Positions 34,919-43,241 are shown, numbered from the stretch's first letter. The stretch is 64,000 nt of DNA from Flavobacterium sp. KACC 22763 (GCF_028736155.1 NZ_CP117879.1:4154001-4218000); one strand, 5' to 3'. Made by a program: numbers and translations. Notes: generated by a model not told the origin, from the letters alone.

Positions 34919-34972
34919 TTTTAGACTCGTCTAAAAATATTGTTTCGCGAATATAATTTTTCTCTATATTTG
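34919..34972 (+). promoter_or_regulatory. DtxR/MntR-like operator and promoter of the NRAMP gene
   Basis: The palindrome TTTTAGAC-TC-GTCTAAAA (34919-34936) has perfect 8-bp arms. Downstream, TTG (34940-34942) and TATATTTG (34965-34972) form a plausible -33/-7 promoter about 20 bp before the ATG. The operator lies directly upstream of the -33 element. Confidence 0.7.
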
Positions 34973-34991
34973 TGAAAACAATACTTTTACA

Positions 34992-36860
34992 ATGACCAAA
35001 TCTTTAGAAGAAGTCCACGAATCGGTTTCCACAGAAAATAAAAAAAAAGGTTTTAGAAAAATTTTAGCCTTCCTAGGTCCCGCTTATTTGGTAAGTGTTG
35101 GCTATATGGATCCTGGAAACTGGGCAACCGATATTGCTGGCGGAAGCCAATTCGGATACACTTTAGTCTGGGTTTTATTGATGAGTAATTTAATGGCTTT
35201 GCTTTTGCAGAGCTTAAGTGCGCGCCTCGGAATTGTAACCCAGCGCGATCTTGCGCAAGCCTCTCGAGAAACCTATTCCAAATACATCAATTACATTCTA
35301 TATTTCCTTGCCGAAATTGCCATTGCAGCCTGCGATCTTGCCGAAGTTCTCGGAATGGCAATCGGGATTAATCTGCTTTTCGGAATTCCGCTAATCGAAG
35401 CGGTTCTAATTACTGTTTTAGACACCTTTTTACTGCTTTTCCTGATCAATAAAGGAATTCGTAAGATGGAAGCCTTCATTATTGCTTTAGTGGCGATTAT
35501 TGGCTTCTCTTTTATTTTCGAAATGATTTTTGCAGAACCGGAAGTTCACAAAGTTCTGGCAGGACTTATTCCTTCGATTCCCAACTCAGCAGCTTTGTAT
35601 ATCGCTATCGGAATTATCGGTGCAACTGTAATGCCTCACAATTTATATTTGCATTCCTCTTTGGTGCAAACCAGAAAATTTGACAGAACTCCAGCGGGAA
35701 TCAAACAAGCTTTAAAATACAATTTGATCGATTCTACGATTGCTTTGAATCTTGCTTTCTTTGTAAATGCTGCCATTTTAATTCTTGCTGCAGCGACTTT
35801 CCATAAAAATGGAATGTTTGAAGTTGCCGAAATTCAAGATGCACATCAATTTCTTGAACCGCTTTTAGGAACCAAATGGGCACCAATATTATTTGCCGTT
35901 GCTTTAATCGCTGCTGGACAAAGTTCGACCGTTACAGGAACACTTGCAGGACAAATCGTAATGGAAGGTTATCTGCATTTCAGAATTCAGCCTTGGGTTC
36001 GTAGAATTATAACGCGTTTGATTGCCATTATACCTGCCGTAATCGTAATTTTAATTTATGGCGAAAGCGTAACAGGGAAGCTTTTAATTCTAAGTCAGGT
36101 TATTTTGAGTTTACAACTCGGATTTGCCATTATTCCGCTGATTCATTTTGTAAGTGATAAGTCAAAAATGAAAGGTTTTCATATTTCCAGAACCACTCAG
36201 GTTGTTTCCTGGATCATTGCATCTATTATTGTTTCTTTGAATGCCAAATTGGTTTATGACGAAATCACTTCGTGGTTAGCAAATTCAGACAATCCAATGG
36301 TTCTTTGGCTTACGGTTGTTCCATTAGCTATCGCATTCTCTGTTTTATTGCTGTACATTGTTTTCAAACCATTTATTGCCAAATTCAAATCAAAAGCTAT
36401 AAATCATTCGCCTCACAATCTTAAACTGAAGTTTTCGCCAAGAGAAAGTAAGAGCATTAAAAACATTGCTGTTTCTGTCGATTTCTCAAATGCCGACGAA
36501 GCCGCTTTAAACAAAGCCTTTGAATTGGGTGGCATTGACACCGAATATACGCTCATTCACATTGTAGAAACGGTCGGAGCCTTAATGTACGGAGTTAATA
36601 TACAAGATTATGAAACCACAATAGATGAAAAGTTATTGCTGAAATACAAAGACATGCTTTCAGAAAAAGGATTTAAGATCAAAACAGAACTTGGTTTTGG
36701 AAAACCGACCAAAGTAATTTCGAAAATTATAAACGAAGGAAACTTCGATATTCTCGTTATGGGAACCCACGGCCACACTGGATTAAAAGATATTCTTTTC
36801 GGCACAACGGTAGATAAATTGAGACATAAAATTTCGATACCTTTGTTGATTGTTAAATAA
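34992..36860 (+). CDS. mntH: NRAMP Mn(II)/Fe(II) transporter fused to a universal-stress domain
   Basis: The protein has 622 residues; plain MntH has about 410-450. The NRAMP part has about 11 membrane helices, with the metal site DPGNWATD (40-47) in helix 1 and MPHNLYLHSSL in helix 6. Residues 483-622 form a cytoplasmic UspA-like domain with the ATP-loop pattern G-2X-G-9X-GT (GTHGHTGLKDILFGTT). Nucleotide binding may tune transport (inference). The upstream DtxR-type palindrome and the dtxR-family gene downstream suggest manganese or iron control. Such fusions occur elsewhere in Bacteroidota. Confidence 0.94.
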   Translation: MTKSLEEVHESVSTENKKKGFRKILAFLGPAYLVSVGYMDPGNWATDIAGGSQFGYTLVWVLLMSNLMALLLQSLSARLGIVTQRDLAQASRETYSKYINYILYFLAEIAIAACDLAEVLGMAIGINLLFGIPLIEAVLITVLDTFLLLFLINKGIRKMEAFIIALVAIIGFSFIFEMIFAEPEVHKVLAGLIPSIPNSAALYIAIGIIGATVMPHNLYLHSSLVQTRKFDRTPAGIKQALKYNLIDSTIALNLAFFVNAAILILAAATFHKNGMFEVAEIQDAHQFLEPLLGTKWAPILFAVALIAAGQSSTVTGTLAGQIVMEGYLHFRIQPWVRRIITRLIAIIPAVIVILIYGESVTGKLLILSQVILSLQLGFAIIPLIHFVSDKSKMKGFHISRTTQVVSWIIASIIVSLNAKLVYDEITSWLANSDNPMVLWLTVVPLAIAFSVLLLYIVFKPFIAKFKSKAINHSPHNLKLKFSPRESKSIKNIAVSVDFSNADEAALNKAFELGGIDTEYTLIHIVETVGALMYGVNIQDYETTIDEKLLLKYKDMLSEKGFKIKTELGFGKPTKVISKIINEGNFDILVMGTHGHTGLKDILFGTTVDKLRHKISIPLLIVK

Positions 36861-36864
36861 AGTT

Positions 36865-36960
36865 TCTAAGATGCTGAGCTACTAAGATTCTAAGCTTTTT
36901 ATTAAAAAGCCTAAAAGAAAACTTAGCAACTCAGCATCTTAGAAACTTAGAAGCTTAAAA
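36865..36960. repeat. Inverted pair of period-8 phrase repeats, second site
   Basis: The left arm reads TTTCTAAG, ATGCTGAG, CTACTAAG, ATTCTAAG; the right arm reads CTTAGCAA, CTCAGCAT, CTTAGAAA, CTTAGAAG. A hairpin AAGCTTTTT-atta-AAAAAGC lies between. It fills the gap between the NRAMP gene and dtxR. Confidence 0.75.
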
Positions 36961-36962
36961 AA

Positions 36963-37616
36963 ATGACCTTTTCAGAAGAAAACTACTTAAAATCGATCTA
37001 TCATCTGACAGCCGCTTTGGAAACAGAAGTCAGCACCAATGCTATTGCAGAAATTATGGAAACAAAAGCTTCCTCTGTAACCGATATGCTTAAAAAGCTA
37101 GCAGAGAAAGATTTGGTTAATTATAAAAAATACCAAGGAGTTTCTTTGACTGAAAACGGAAAACTGGCAGCCAAAATGATTGTGAGAAAACATCGTCTTT
37201 GGGAAGTGTTTCTGGTTGAAAAACTAAACTTTAGCTGGGATGAGGTTCACGATATTGCAGAACAATTGGAACATATCAAATCGGAACAATTGATTAATCG
37301 TTTGGACGATTTTCTAGGAAATCCGACTGAAGATCCACACGGCGATCCAATTCCAGATGCAAACGGACGAATTATTAAAATCGAAAAACATCTTTTATCT
37401 GAATTAGAAGAAAATCAAACTGGTGTTTGTGTTGGTGTAAAAGATACTTCTTCGGAGTTTTTGAAATATCTAGACAAACAAGGAATTGCTTTGGGTTCTA
37501 AAATTGAATTTCTTTCTAAAGAATCTTTTGATTTATCAGTAAAAATTAAAGTGAATGAAAGAGAATTGTCGATTTCGAATAAGATTGCTTCTAATTTGTT
37601 TGTGAAGCTGGTTTAG
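36963..37616 (+). CDS. DtxR/MntR-family metal-dependent repressor
   Basis: The protein has 217 residues: an N-terminal winged helix (TFSEENYLKSIYHLT, then ASSVTDMLKKLAEKDLVNYKKYQGVSLT), a metal-binding dimerisation domain (EQLEHIKSEQLINRLDDFLG, then PTEDPHGDPIP) and a C-terminal FeoA/SH3-like domain. Length and layout resemble IdeR/MntR. It lies 102 bp after the NRAMP gene, and its likely targets are the two TTTAGA-N4-TCTAAA palindromes in this window. Manganese sensing is inferred from the NRAMP partner; iron is possible. Confidence 0.92.
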   Translation: MTFSEENYLKSIYHLTAALETEVSTNAIAEIMETKASSVTDMLKKLAEKDLVNYKKYQGVSLTENGKLAAKMIVRKHRLWEVFLVEKLNFSWDEVHDIAEQLEHIKSEQLINRLDDFLGNPTEDPHGDPIPDANGRIIKIEKHLLSELEENQTGVCVGVKDTSSEFLKYLDKQGIALGSKIEFLSKESFDLSVKIKVNERELSISNKIASNLFVKLV

Positions 37617-37690
37617 GTTATGTTTCATGGAAATACGCGAAGACTTTTTAGCTTTTTGATGAGAACAAATAATTCAAAAACACATAATAT

Positions 37691-37790
37691 TGTCATTTCG
37701 ACGAAGGAGAAATCTTCACAAGTAACTCCTCAACGGCTGTCAAATCTTTGTCGAGCTTCTCGCGAAGATTTCTCCTTCGTCGAAATGACA
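37691..37790. repeat. Inverted repeat with TTTCGACGAAGGAGAAATC arms
   Basis: The outer arms TGTCATTTCGACGAAGGAG (from 37691) and CTCCTTCGTCGAAATGACA (to 37790) are perfect complements over more than 25 bp, with CTTCTCGCGAAG inside. This is a well-known style of dispersed element in flavobacteria (from memory); the window has one copy. Confidence 0.85.
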
Positions 37791-37817
37791 AACTAGTCGA
37801 AAAACTTACTTTTGAGG

Positions 37818-37907
37818 GCGGGATTCCTAGCCCCGATAGTAGTGAAAATCCTTTTGTGGCGGGTTCGCCACAAAAGATTGAAACGGATAGCGGGATTAGC
37901 TCCTAAA
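37818..37907. repeat. Structured dispersed element with an 11-bp hairpin
   Basis: It starts GCGGGATTCCTAGCCCCGAT, contains the hairpin CTTTTGTGGCG-GGTT-CGCCACAAAAG (37851-37876), and ends GGATAGCGGGATTAGCTCC. GC-rich islands in AT-rich DNA, with a fixed hairpin and paired flanks, suggest a conserved structure. I recall near-identical copies in many Bacteroidota; it might correspond to the Flavo-1 RNA motif, which I cannot confirm. With the repeat before it, it fills the gap 37617-37908. Confidence 0.65.
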
Positions 37908-37908
37908 A

Positions 37909-38307
37909 CTAAACAATTCCCTTCTCAATCATTTCCAACATAACTGGCGAAGCATTTTTAAAAGTCGGCGCTTGCTCAATAATACTTCCTGCGTTCTTTT
38001 TATTTACTTTGAATGTAACATCTTCATCGGTTGTGAATAAAAGTGCGGTTAAAAAAGGATTTTTAATGTGAGTGCCCAAAATCAATAAGGCTTCATCTAA
38101 AGTATGAATGCTTTCAATTTCTTCCGTTTTATATCTAAAAGTCAGAGAAACTGAGAATGTATTATCTTCATTGAGAACCAATCTGAAATATACATTCTTA
38201 AGTTCTGTATCCCCCATCGTTTTGGCCAAAGTCAGTTTTGCGAAAGTTCCGCTTTGGATGCTTTCTTTAACTCGTTCACAAAAAAGGGCAAATATTGGTT
38301 CGTACAT
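37909..38307 (-). CDS. Small cytoplasmic protein, possibly a stand-alone methyltransferase N-terminal domain
   Basis: This 132-residue protein has no signal peptide or cysteine motif. The pattern GTFAKLTLAKTMGDTELKNVYFRL, then FRYKTEEI, then NPFLTALLFTT resembles, from memory, the N-terminal extension found on some bacterial SAM-dependent methyltransferases. The catalytic part is missing here and no remnant lies downstream. It may be a genuine short protein or a relic. It is preceded by phrase repeats and followed directly by the structured element at 37818-37907. Confidence 0.65.
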   Translation of the reverse strand: MYEPIFALFCERVKESIQSGTFAKLTLAKTMGDTELKNVYFRLVLNEDNTFSVSLTFRYKTEEIESIHTLDEALLILGTHIKNPFLTALLFTTDEDVTFKVNKKNAGSIIEQAPTFKNASPVMLEMIEKGIV

Positions 38308-38312
38308 TTTTT

Positions 38313-38485
38313 CTTAAGTTGCTAAGGTTCTGAGATGCTATCCCGATAGCTATCGGGACTAGGGTTTTAAACTTTGCCTAGTGTTTTACCACAAAGTTGC
38401 ACAAAGATTTCGCAAAGTTACACAAAGATTCACATAAAATTTTTCTTTGTGAATCTCCGTGTTATCTCAGTGTAACTTTGCGGAA
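38313..38485. repeat. Composite intergenic repeat: period-8 phrase, CCCGATAGCTATCGGG palindrome and CACAAAG phrases
   Basis: 38313-38340 carries TTAAGTTG, CTAAGGTT, CTGAGATG. 38341-38358 is the perfect 18-bp palindrome TCCCGATAGCTATCGGGA. 38388-38485 carries repeated CACAAAG/CGCAAAG phrases with an inverted counterpart (TTTCTTTGTG, then TGTAACTTTGCGG). The three types abut without a gene. Confidence 0.7.
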
Positions 38486-38490
38486 TAACT

Positions 38491-39273
38491 TTATTTTCCT
38501 GTAAATTCTGCTTTACGTTTTTCTAAGAAAGCTGTTGTTCCTTCTTTAAAATCCTGTGTCCCGAAACATTCTCCGAATGATTTTATTTCGGTATCAAAAC
38601 CATTTTTACCATCTTTAAAATTAGCATTAATGGCTTTTATCGCTTTTCCGATTGCAAATGGTGCATTTTTGATGATTTTCTGAGCAATTACGTTGGTAAA
38701 TGACAGAAGCTCTTCTTGAGGCACGACATGATTTACCAAACCGTACTCTTTTGCCTGTTCAGCAGTGATCATCGCGGCAGTCATAATCAATTCCATTGCA
38801 CGGCCTTTTCCGATTAATTGTGGTAAACGCTGTGTTCCTCCGTAGCCTGGAATTAATCCTAAAGTTACTTCTGGAAGTCCCATTTTTGCATTATCAGAAG
38901 CAATTCTAAAATGACAAGCCATTGCTAATTCTAGACCGCCTCCAAGAGCGAAACCATTCACCGCAGCAATTACCGGTTTTTTAAGGTTTTCAATAAAATC
39001 AAATAAAGATTCCTGCCCTTCAGCCGCTAATTGCGCGCCTTCAACAGTGGTATAATTTGCAAATTCCGAAATATCTGCTCCAGCTACAAAAGCTTTTTCT
39101 CCGCTTCCGGTTAAAATAACAACGCGAACATCATCATTTTTAGCCAATGATTGAATGGCATCACTCAGATCACTAATTGTTGCTTTATTTAAGGCATTCA
39201 ATTTCGTTGGTCTGTTAATCGTAATTGTAGCAACTTTTTCTTCGATTGAAACTAAGATATTTTCGTAATTCAT
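38491..39273 (-). CDS. Enoyl-CoA hydratase/isomerase (crotonase) family
   Basis: At 260 residues this has family length. The oxyanion-hole segments are AFVAGADISEF (about 61-71) and the conserved NGFALGGGLELAMACHFRIA (105-124). The catalytic glutamates fit the hydratase pair (the E in GGGLELA, and the E in GLPEVTLGLIPGYGGTQRLP). It adds water to trans-2-enoyl-CoA in fatty-acid or amino-acid breakdown. It follows the sensor kinase gene by 11 bp on the same strand, an odd pairing with no obvious functional link. Confidence 0.92.
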   Translation of the reverse strand: MNYENILVSIEEKVATITINRPTKLNALNKATISDLSDAIQSLAKNDDVRVVILTGSGEKAFVAGADISEFANYTTVEGAQLAAEGQESLFDFIENLKKPVIAAVNGFALGGGLELAMACHFRIASDNAKMGLPEVTLGLIPGYGGTQRLPQLIGKGRAMELIMTAAMITAEQAKEYGLVNHVVPQEELLSFTNVIAQKIIKNAPFAIGKAIKAINANFKDGKNGFDTEIKSFGECFGTQDFKEGTTAFLEKRKAEFTGK

Positions 39274-39284
39274 GACGCTATATT

Positions 39285-40754
39285 TTATGAGTTGGTGATA
39301 GGGAGAGAAACTGTAAACGTAGTTCCTTTTCCGTAAGTTGATTCAAAGGTAATTGTTCCTTTGTAATTTTCGATAATGTTTTTGATAATTCCAAGTCCAA
39401 GTCCCATACCACTGGTTTTGGTAGTAAATTTTGGTTCGAAAATTCTTCCTATATCTTGTTTTTGAATTCCGATTCCGTTGTCTTTTACCGCAATTTCGAC
39501 ATTGTTATCCTGTCTTTTTACTGTCACCAGGATCGATTTCTGAAACTGACTTTCAGGAATGGCCTGAGTTGCATTTTTAACCAAATTGGTAATCACACGA
39601 ATCAATTGTGTACGATCCATTTTGGAAATGATTTCTTCTTCTTCCTTTTCAAAAGAAATATAATCTTCGTTGAAAATATCTAACGCCAATTCTACAACCT
39701 CAACCACATTTAAGGTTTCATTTTGCTGTGCAGGCATCGAAGCAAAGTTTGAAAATGCCGAAGCCACAGCCGTCATGGTATCGATTTGCTGGATTAAAGT
39801 TTCGGAGTAATCATTCATTTTCTGCTTCACATCAGGGTCATTAGGATCAAACTTTCGCTGAAAACTCTGAACCGTCAAACGCATTGGTGTAAGCGGATTT
39901 TTAATTTCGTGCGCTACTTGTTTCGCCATTTCGCGCCAAGCTTCTTCACGTTCGCTTTGCGCTAGTTTGATCGCACTTTTTTCCAGTTTATCCACCATTC
40001 CATTATACGCCGTAATCAAGAAATTGACTTCTTTGCTGTTAGCTTCCAAAACAATCTTTTCATTTTTCTGATCTAGATTGGTTTCTTCTAATCTTTCTGA
40101 AATCGTTTTTAATGATTTTGTGATATAAGTCGAAAGGAAATAAGCCAAAGCAAAAGCCACAATCAGCATAAATGAATATACTTGGCTTAAACGAATCAAG
40201 AAAGTATTCAATTCGTTATCGTAATAACCATCGTCTTCCAGATAAGGAAGATTTAAAATTCCGAGCGGTTTGAATTTTTCGTCTTTAATTAAACTATATG
40301 AAGATCTGTTCTTAACTCCATCAATAGTTTTGATATCCACGAATCGTTTTTCGATAGAAGAACGAACCAATTTTAGAATATATTCTGGAATTGGCGGTGC
40401 AATTTTATCAACGGCAAAAGACTCTTTGGATGATTTAAGCAGTTTTCCATCCAAACTGTAGATATTAATTTCAATTTTATGAATCTGCGCCAGCTCGTGG
40501 ATTTTATCTTTAAAAATTAAATCTAAATTCTGAGTTTTTAGCGGATAAGTTGTAGTTGCCAGAACGTAATTGATGTGTTCCTTTACCGCATTTTCTTTGC
40601 GTTCTAAACGTTCCTGATGATATTCTTTGGCCTCGGTTTTAAACTGAATAATCGAAATCGAAGCCAATAAAAAAGACGCCACCACAATCAATACAATCAT
40701 CGACAGGAAAATCCTGGTACGAAGCGATAGCATTGACATTTTGAAGTTGAGCAT
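39285..40754 (-). CDS. Membrane sensor histidine kinase (NtrY-like)
   Basis: The protein has 489 residues: one membrane helix (about 12-35), a periplasmic sensor region to about 185, a second helix (about 190-210), a HAMP linker, then HisKA with VAHEIKNPLTPMRL (His282) and an ATPase domain with N box NLVKNATQAIP, G1 VKDNGIGIQ and G2 GMGLGLGI. The NPLTPM sequence is typical of NtrY-type kinases. No response regulator gene lies nearby, so it is an orphan here. In-frame ATGs at 40739 and 40733 are alternative starts. Confidence 0.92.
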   Translation of the reverse strand: MLNFKMSMLSLRTRIFLSMIVLIVVASFLLASISIIQFKTEAKEYHQERLERKENAVKEHINYVLATTTYPLKTQNLDLIFKDKIHELAQIHKIEINIYSLDGKLLKSSKESFAVDKIAPPIPEYILKLVRSSIEKRFVDIKTIDGVKNRSSYSLIKDEKFKPLGILNLPYLEDDGYYDNELNTFLIRLSQVYSFMLIVAFALAYFLSTYITKSLKTISERLEETNLDQKNEKIVLEANSKEVNFLITAYNGMVDKLEKSAIKLAQSEREEAWREMAKQVAHEIKNPLTPMRLTVQSFQRKFDPNDPDVKQKMNDYSETLIQQIDTMTAVASAFSNFASMPAQQNETLNVVEVVELALDIFNEDYISFEKEEEEIISKMDRTQLIRVITNLVKNATQAIPESQFQKSILVTVKRQDNNVEIAVKDNGIGIQKQDIGRIFEPKFTTKTSGMGLGLGIIKNIIENYKGTITFESTYGKGTTFTVSLPITNS

Positions 40755-40756
40755 AG

Positions 40757-40889
40757 TTTTAGTATTCAGTGTTCAGATTGTTAGTGTTCAGTTATTTTAC
40801 AGACGTGTAACTTTATTTTAAAGTTATAAAATATATAAAAAATTAAAAGACAATAATTGTAAACTGATCACTAAAACTGACCACTGCCA
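40757..40889. repeat. Inverted phrase repeat (AGTGTTCAG type)
   Basis: The left arm has ATTCAGTGTTCAGATT and GTTAGTGTTCAGTTA (about 40763-40797). The right arm has AACTGATCACTAAAACTGACC and CACTGCC (about 40861-40890). A further AACTTTATTTTAAAGTT palindrome lies between. It fills the gap between the kinase and hemJ. Confidence 0.55.
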
Positions 40890-40890
40890 A

Positions 40891-41439
40891 CTATTTCTTT
40901 TCTCTTATTCTTTTATAAAACCTGAATCCCAGCATAATTAAAACCGAGAATAAAATAATTCCGATTACGCCGAAAATCCAGTTGATGGCACTTTTTAAAA
41001 CTACTAAAAATACAACAGCAAACAAAATAATCGTTGCGCCTTCGTTCCATAAACGCATGAAATTGTTAGAATATTTTACCTCGTCATTTTGCAATTGTTT
41101 AAAAATCTGATGGCATTTTCCGTGGTATAAATACAAAAGGAAAACGAAACACAGTTTTACATGCATCCAAGGCATTGTAATCCAAACATGACCTGCATCT
41201 GTAAAAAACAGCATCCAAAAAGCAAAAATACTCGCCAAAACCGCTGACGGCCATGTGATAATGTACCACAAACGGTAGGCCATAATTTTGTATTGTGCCT
41301 GCAGAATTTCTTTTTCTGGCGAAGGTTTCTCATTGGCTTCAATTTGGTACACAAATAAACGTACAATATAAAACAGACCCGCAAACCAAGTGATTACGAA
41401 TATAAGATGCAGTGATTTGAGATAATTGTAATATTCCAT
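40891..41439 (-). CDS. hemJ: Protoporphyrinogen IX oxidase HemJ
   Basis: This 182-residue protein has four to five membrane helices. The HemJ hallmarks are LKSLHLIFVITWFAGLFYI (His11) and MPWMHVKL (His93, Lys95), both needed in characterised homologues. It oxidises protoporphyrinogen to protoporphyrin, replacing HemG/HemY. Its ATG overlaps the stop of the preceding lipoprotein gene by 1 bp. It is the last gene of the operon hemH-lipoprotein-hemJ, so the terminal steps of heme synthesis sit together. Older annotations call it CopD-like. Confidence 0.9.
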   Translation of the reverse strand: MEYYNYLKSLHLIFVITWFAGLFYIVRLFVYQIEANEKPSPEKEILQAQYKIMAYRLWYIITWPSAVLASIFAFWMLFFTDAGHVWITMPWMHVKLCFVFLLYLYHGKCHQIFKQLQNDEVKYSNNFMRLWNEGATIILFAVVFLVVLKSAINWIFGVIGIILFSVLIMLGFRFYKRIREKK

Positions 41440-42011
41440 TATTTCTTAAATGTAGATTTTTTAAAAAGATCAATCATTTCTTTACCATCATCTTCATCTT
41501 CATAAACAATCGAATTGACAAAGATCTTATCGTTAAAACCTCGAGAAAAAATCACTAATGTTACTACTTTTTTCCCATCCTCAGTTATTTCTATTTTAGC
41601 TCTTCTAAATGGCAAACCCGAAATATTTTCAGTACTTACCGAATAATCTCCCATTTTACCTTTTGGATAAATTTTGCCAACATCCTTCAAAAGAAGAAAA
41701 TCTTTTAATCTCATATTTAGATCAAGAGCTCGAACATCATTTCCAAAAAAATCTTCGTAATTCACTGAAAAATAATTGGCTTCGTCTTTCTTAAAAACAA
41801 CAATTGAATGTTTCTTTTTAGCTAAAGTCGTATCTCCTTTAATATCTATTTTCTGCTTTAAATCTACCTTTTCGTAATCATCTGGAACAGAAATTTTCCA
41901 ATCGAATGTTTTATCGTGAAAGTTATTGTCTGCAAGAGAATTATTCTTTTTGCAACCTGAAAGAGTTACTAAAACAAAAAATAAAATCGCACTATATTTT
42001 AATCTATTCAT
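41439..42011 (-). CDS. Lipoprotein of unknown function in the hemH-hemJ operon
   Basis: This 190-residue protein has the lipobox TLSGC (Cys20) followed by KKNNSLADN. The mature part has mixed strands and helices and no recognised motif. It lies 6 bp after hemH and overlaps hemJ by 1 bp, so all three are surely cotranslated in one message. A link to heme or porphyrin handling at the membrane is possible but rests on position alone. Confidence 0.8.
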   Translation of the reverse strand: MNRLKYSAILFFVLVTLSGCKKNNSLADNNFHDKTFDWKISVPDDYEKVDLKQKIDIKGDTTLAKKKHSIVVFKKDEANYFSVNYEDFFGNDVRALDLNMRLKDFLLLKDVGKIYPKGKMGDYSVSTENISGLPFRRAKIEITEDGKKVVTLVIFSRGFNDKIFVNSIVYEDEDDGKEMIDLFKKSTFKK

Positions 42012-42017
42012 TGATTT

Positions 42018-43037
42018 TTATTTAGCCCAGTTATTAATCCAATTTGCAACAGTCTCGCACCATTCTTCATCGTCATTTAAACACGGTATTGCTAAAAATT
42101 CTTCTCCTCCATTTGCTTCAAAATCTTCTTTAGCACGCATCGCGATTTCCTCTAAAGTTTCTAAACAATCAGTGACAAAAGCTGGAGTTACAACCGCAAT
42201 TTTCTTAATTCCTCTTGCTGGCATATTATCGATTTCGACATCTGTATAAGGCTCCAACCATTTATCTCCTGCCAATCTTGACTGGAAAGTAACGCAATAT
42301 TTGTCTTTCGGAATTCCTAATTGCTCTACAACCAAACGCGTTGTTTCGTAACAATGTGTTCTGTAGCAGAATTCAGCTTCTGGAGTTCCAACTTCACAAC
42401 ACATTTCGTTGGTTACGAATTTTTTATGCGATTTTGTTTTATCTGTTTTACGAACATGACGCTCTGGAATTCCATGGTATGAAAACACCAATTGGTCATA
42501 ATCGAAATCACGCAAATGTTTTTTGATTGAATCTGCAACGTTTTTGATGTAATCTGGTTTATTATAAAACGCAGGAACATCTGAGAATTTCATGTGAGGG
42601 AATTTCTTCTTGCGGATTTCTTCTGCCAAAACCAAAATGGTCAAAGTAGAAGCCATTGCATATTGAGGATATAAAGGGAAAAGCAATACATCGGTAACAC
42701 CTTGATCGCTCAATTCCTGTAGACCTTTTTCGATTGTCATAGATCCGTAACGCATGGCAAGCGAAACTGGAATATTTGATAATGGCTGTACTTTTTTGTG
42801 CATTCTTTCAGAAAGAACGATTAGCGGAGAACCTTCTTTCCACCAGATTTTCGCGTAAGCGTGAGCCGATTCTTCTGGTCTTTTTCTTAAAATAATACCG
42901 CGAACTAATAATGCTCTCAATAAATACGGAACGTCGATCACGTATTTATCCATTAAAAATTCATCTAAATAGGGTTTTACATCTTTTGGTGTTGGACTGT
43001 CTGGTGATCCTAAGTTTATTAAAAGTGCGCCTTTCAT
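42018..43037 (-). CDS. hemH: Ferrochelatase
   Basis: At 339 residues this is normal length. The N-terminal LLINLGSPDSPTPKDVKPYL, the LVFSYHGIPERH motif (His189, the metal/porphyrin-site histidine) and the C-terminal PAFVTDCLETLEEI with its conserved glutamate are all present. It inserts ferrous iron into protoporphyrin IX. It is the first gene of the hemH-lipoprotein-hemJ operon, with a -7 box at 43085-43092. Cysteines in EMCCEVG and FCYRTHCYE hint at a possible iron-sulfur cluster, as in some bacterial ferrochelatases (uncertain). Confidence 0.95.
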   Translation of the reverse strand: MKGALLINLGSPDSPTPKDVKPYLDEFLMDKYVIDVPYLLRALLVRGIILRKRPEESAHAYAKIWWKEGSPLIVLSERMHKKVQPLSNIPVSLAMRYGSMTIEKGLQELSDQGVTDVLLFPLYPQYAMASTLTILVLAEEIRKKKFPHMKFSDVPAFYNKPDYIKNVADSIKKHLRDFDYDQLVFSYHGIPERHVRKTDKTKSHKKFVTNEMCCEVGTPEAEFCYRTHCYETTRLVVEQLGIPKDKYCVTFQSRLAGDKWLEPYTDVEIDNMPARGIKKIAVVTPAFVTDCLETLEEIAMRAKEDFEANGGEEFLAIPCLNDDEEWCETVANWINNWAK

Positions 43038-43084
43038 TATGTATTTTTTGCTTTAAGCTTTTTATTTGTTTTTAAAAATTTCGG

Positions 43085-43092
43085 CAAAAGTA
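43085..43092 (-). promoter_or_regulatory. -7 box for the hemH operon
   Basis: On the minus strand this reads TACTTTTG followed by C, an exact consensus match, 48 bp before the hemH start. Confidence 0.6.
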
Positions 43093-43180
43093 ATCGCTGT
43101 ACTTTATTCGAAATATGATATTTATTACTTTTTCTTTATTATTGAATATTCAAAATTGATTTAGCTAATTCGAGAAATTT

Positions 43181-43232
43181 TTTCACGCAGATTTACACAG
43201 ATTAAAGCAGATTAATTCGTGAATTCGTGGCG
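43181..43232. repeat. Phrase repeat (CAGATT type) with TTCGTGAATTCGTGG
   Basis: It has three CAGATT phrases (CGCAGATTTACACAGATTAAAGCAGATT split by 4-5 bp) followed by the imperfect palindrome TTCGTGAATTCGTGG. The element lies directly downstream of the AraC-family gene. Confidence 0.55.
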
Positions 43233-43241
43233 AAAAAAAAT

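Noticed and set aside
37691..37907. CRISPR array
   Set aside because: The repeats are inverted arms and single elements, without regularly spaced direct repeats and unique spacers, and no cas genes are present.
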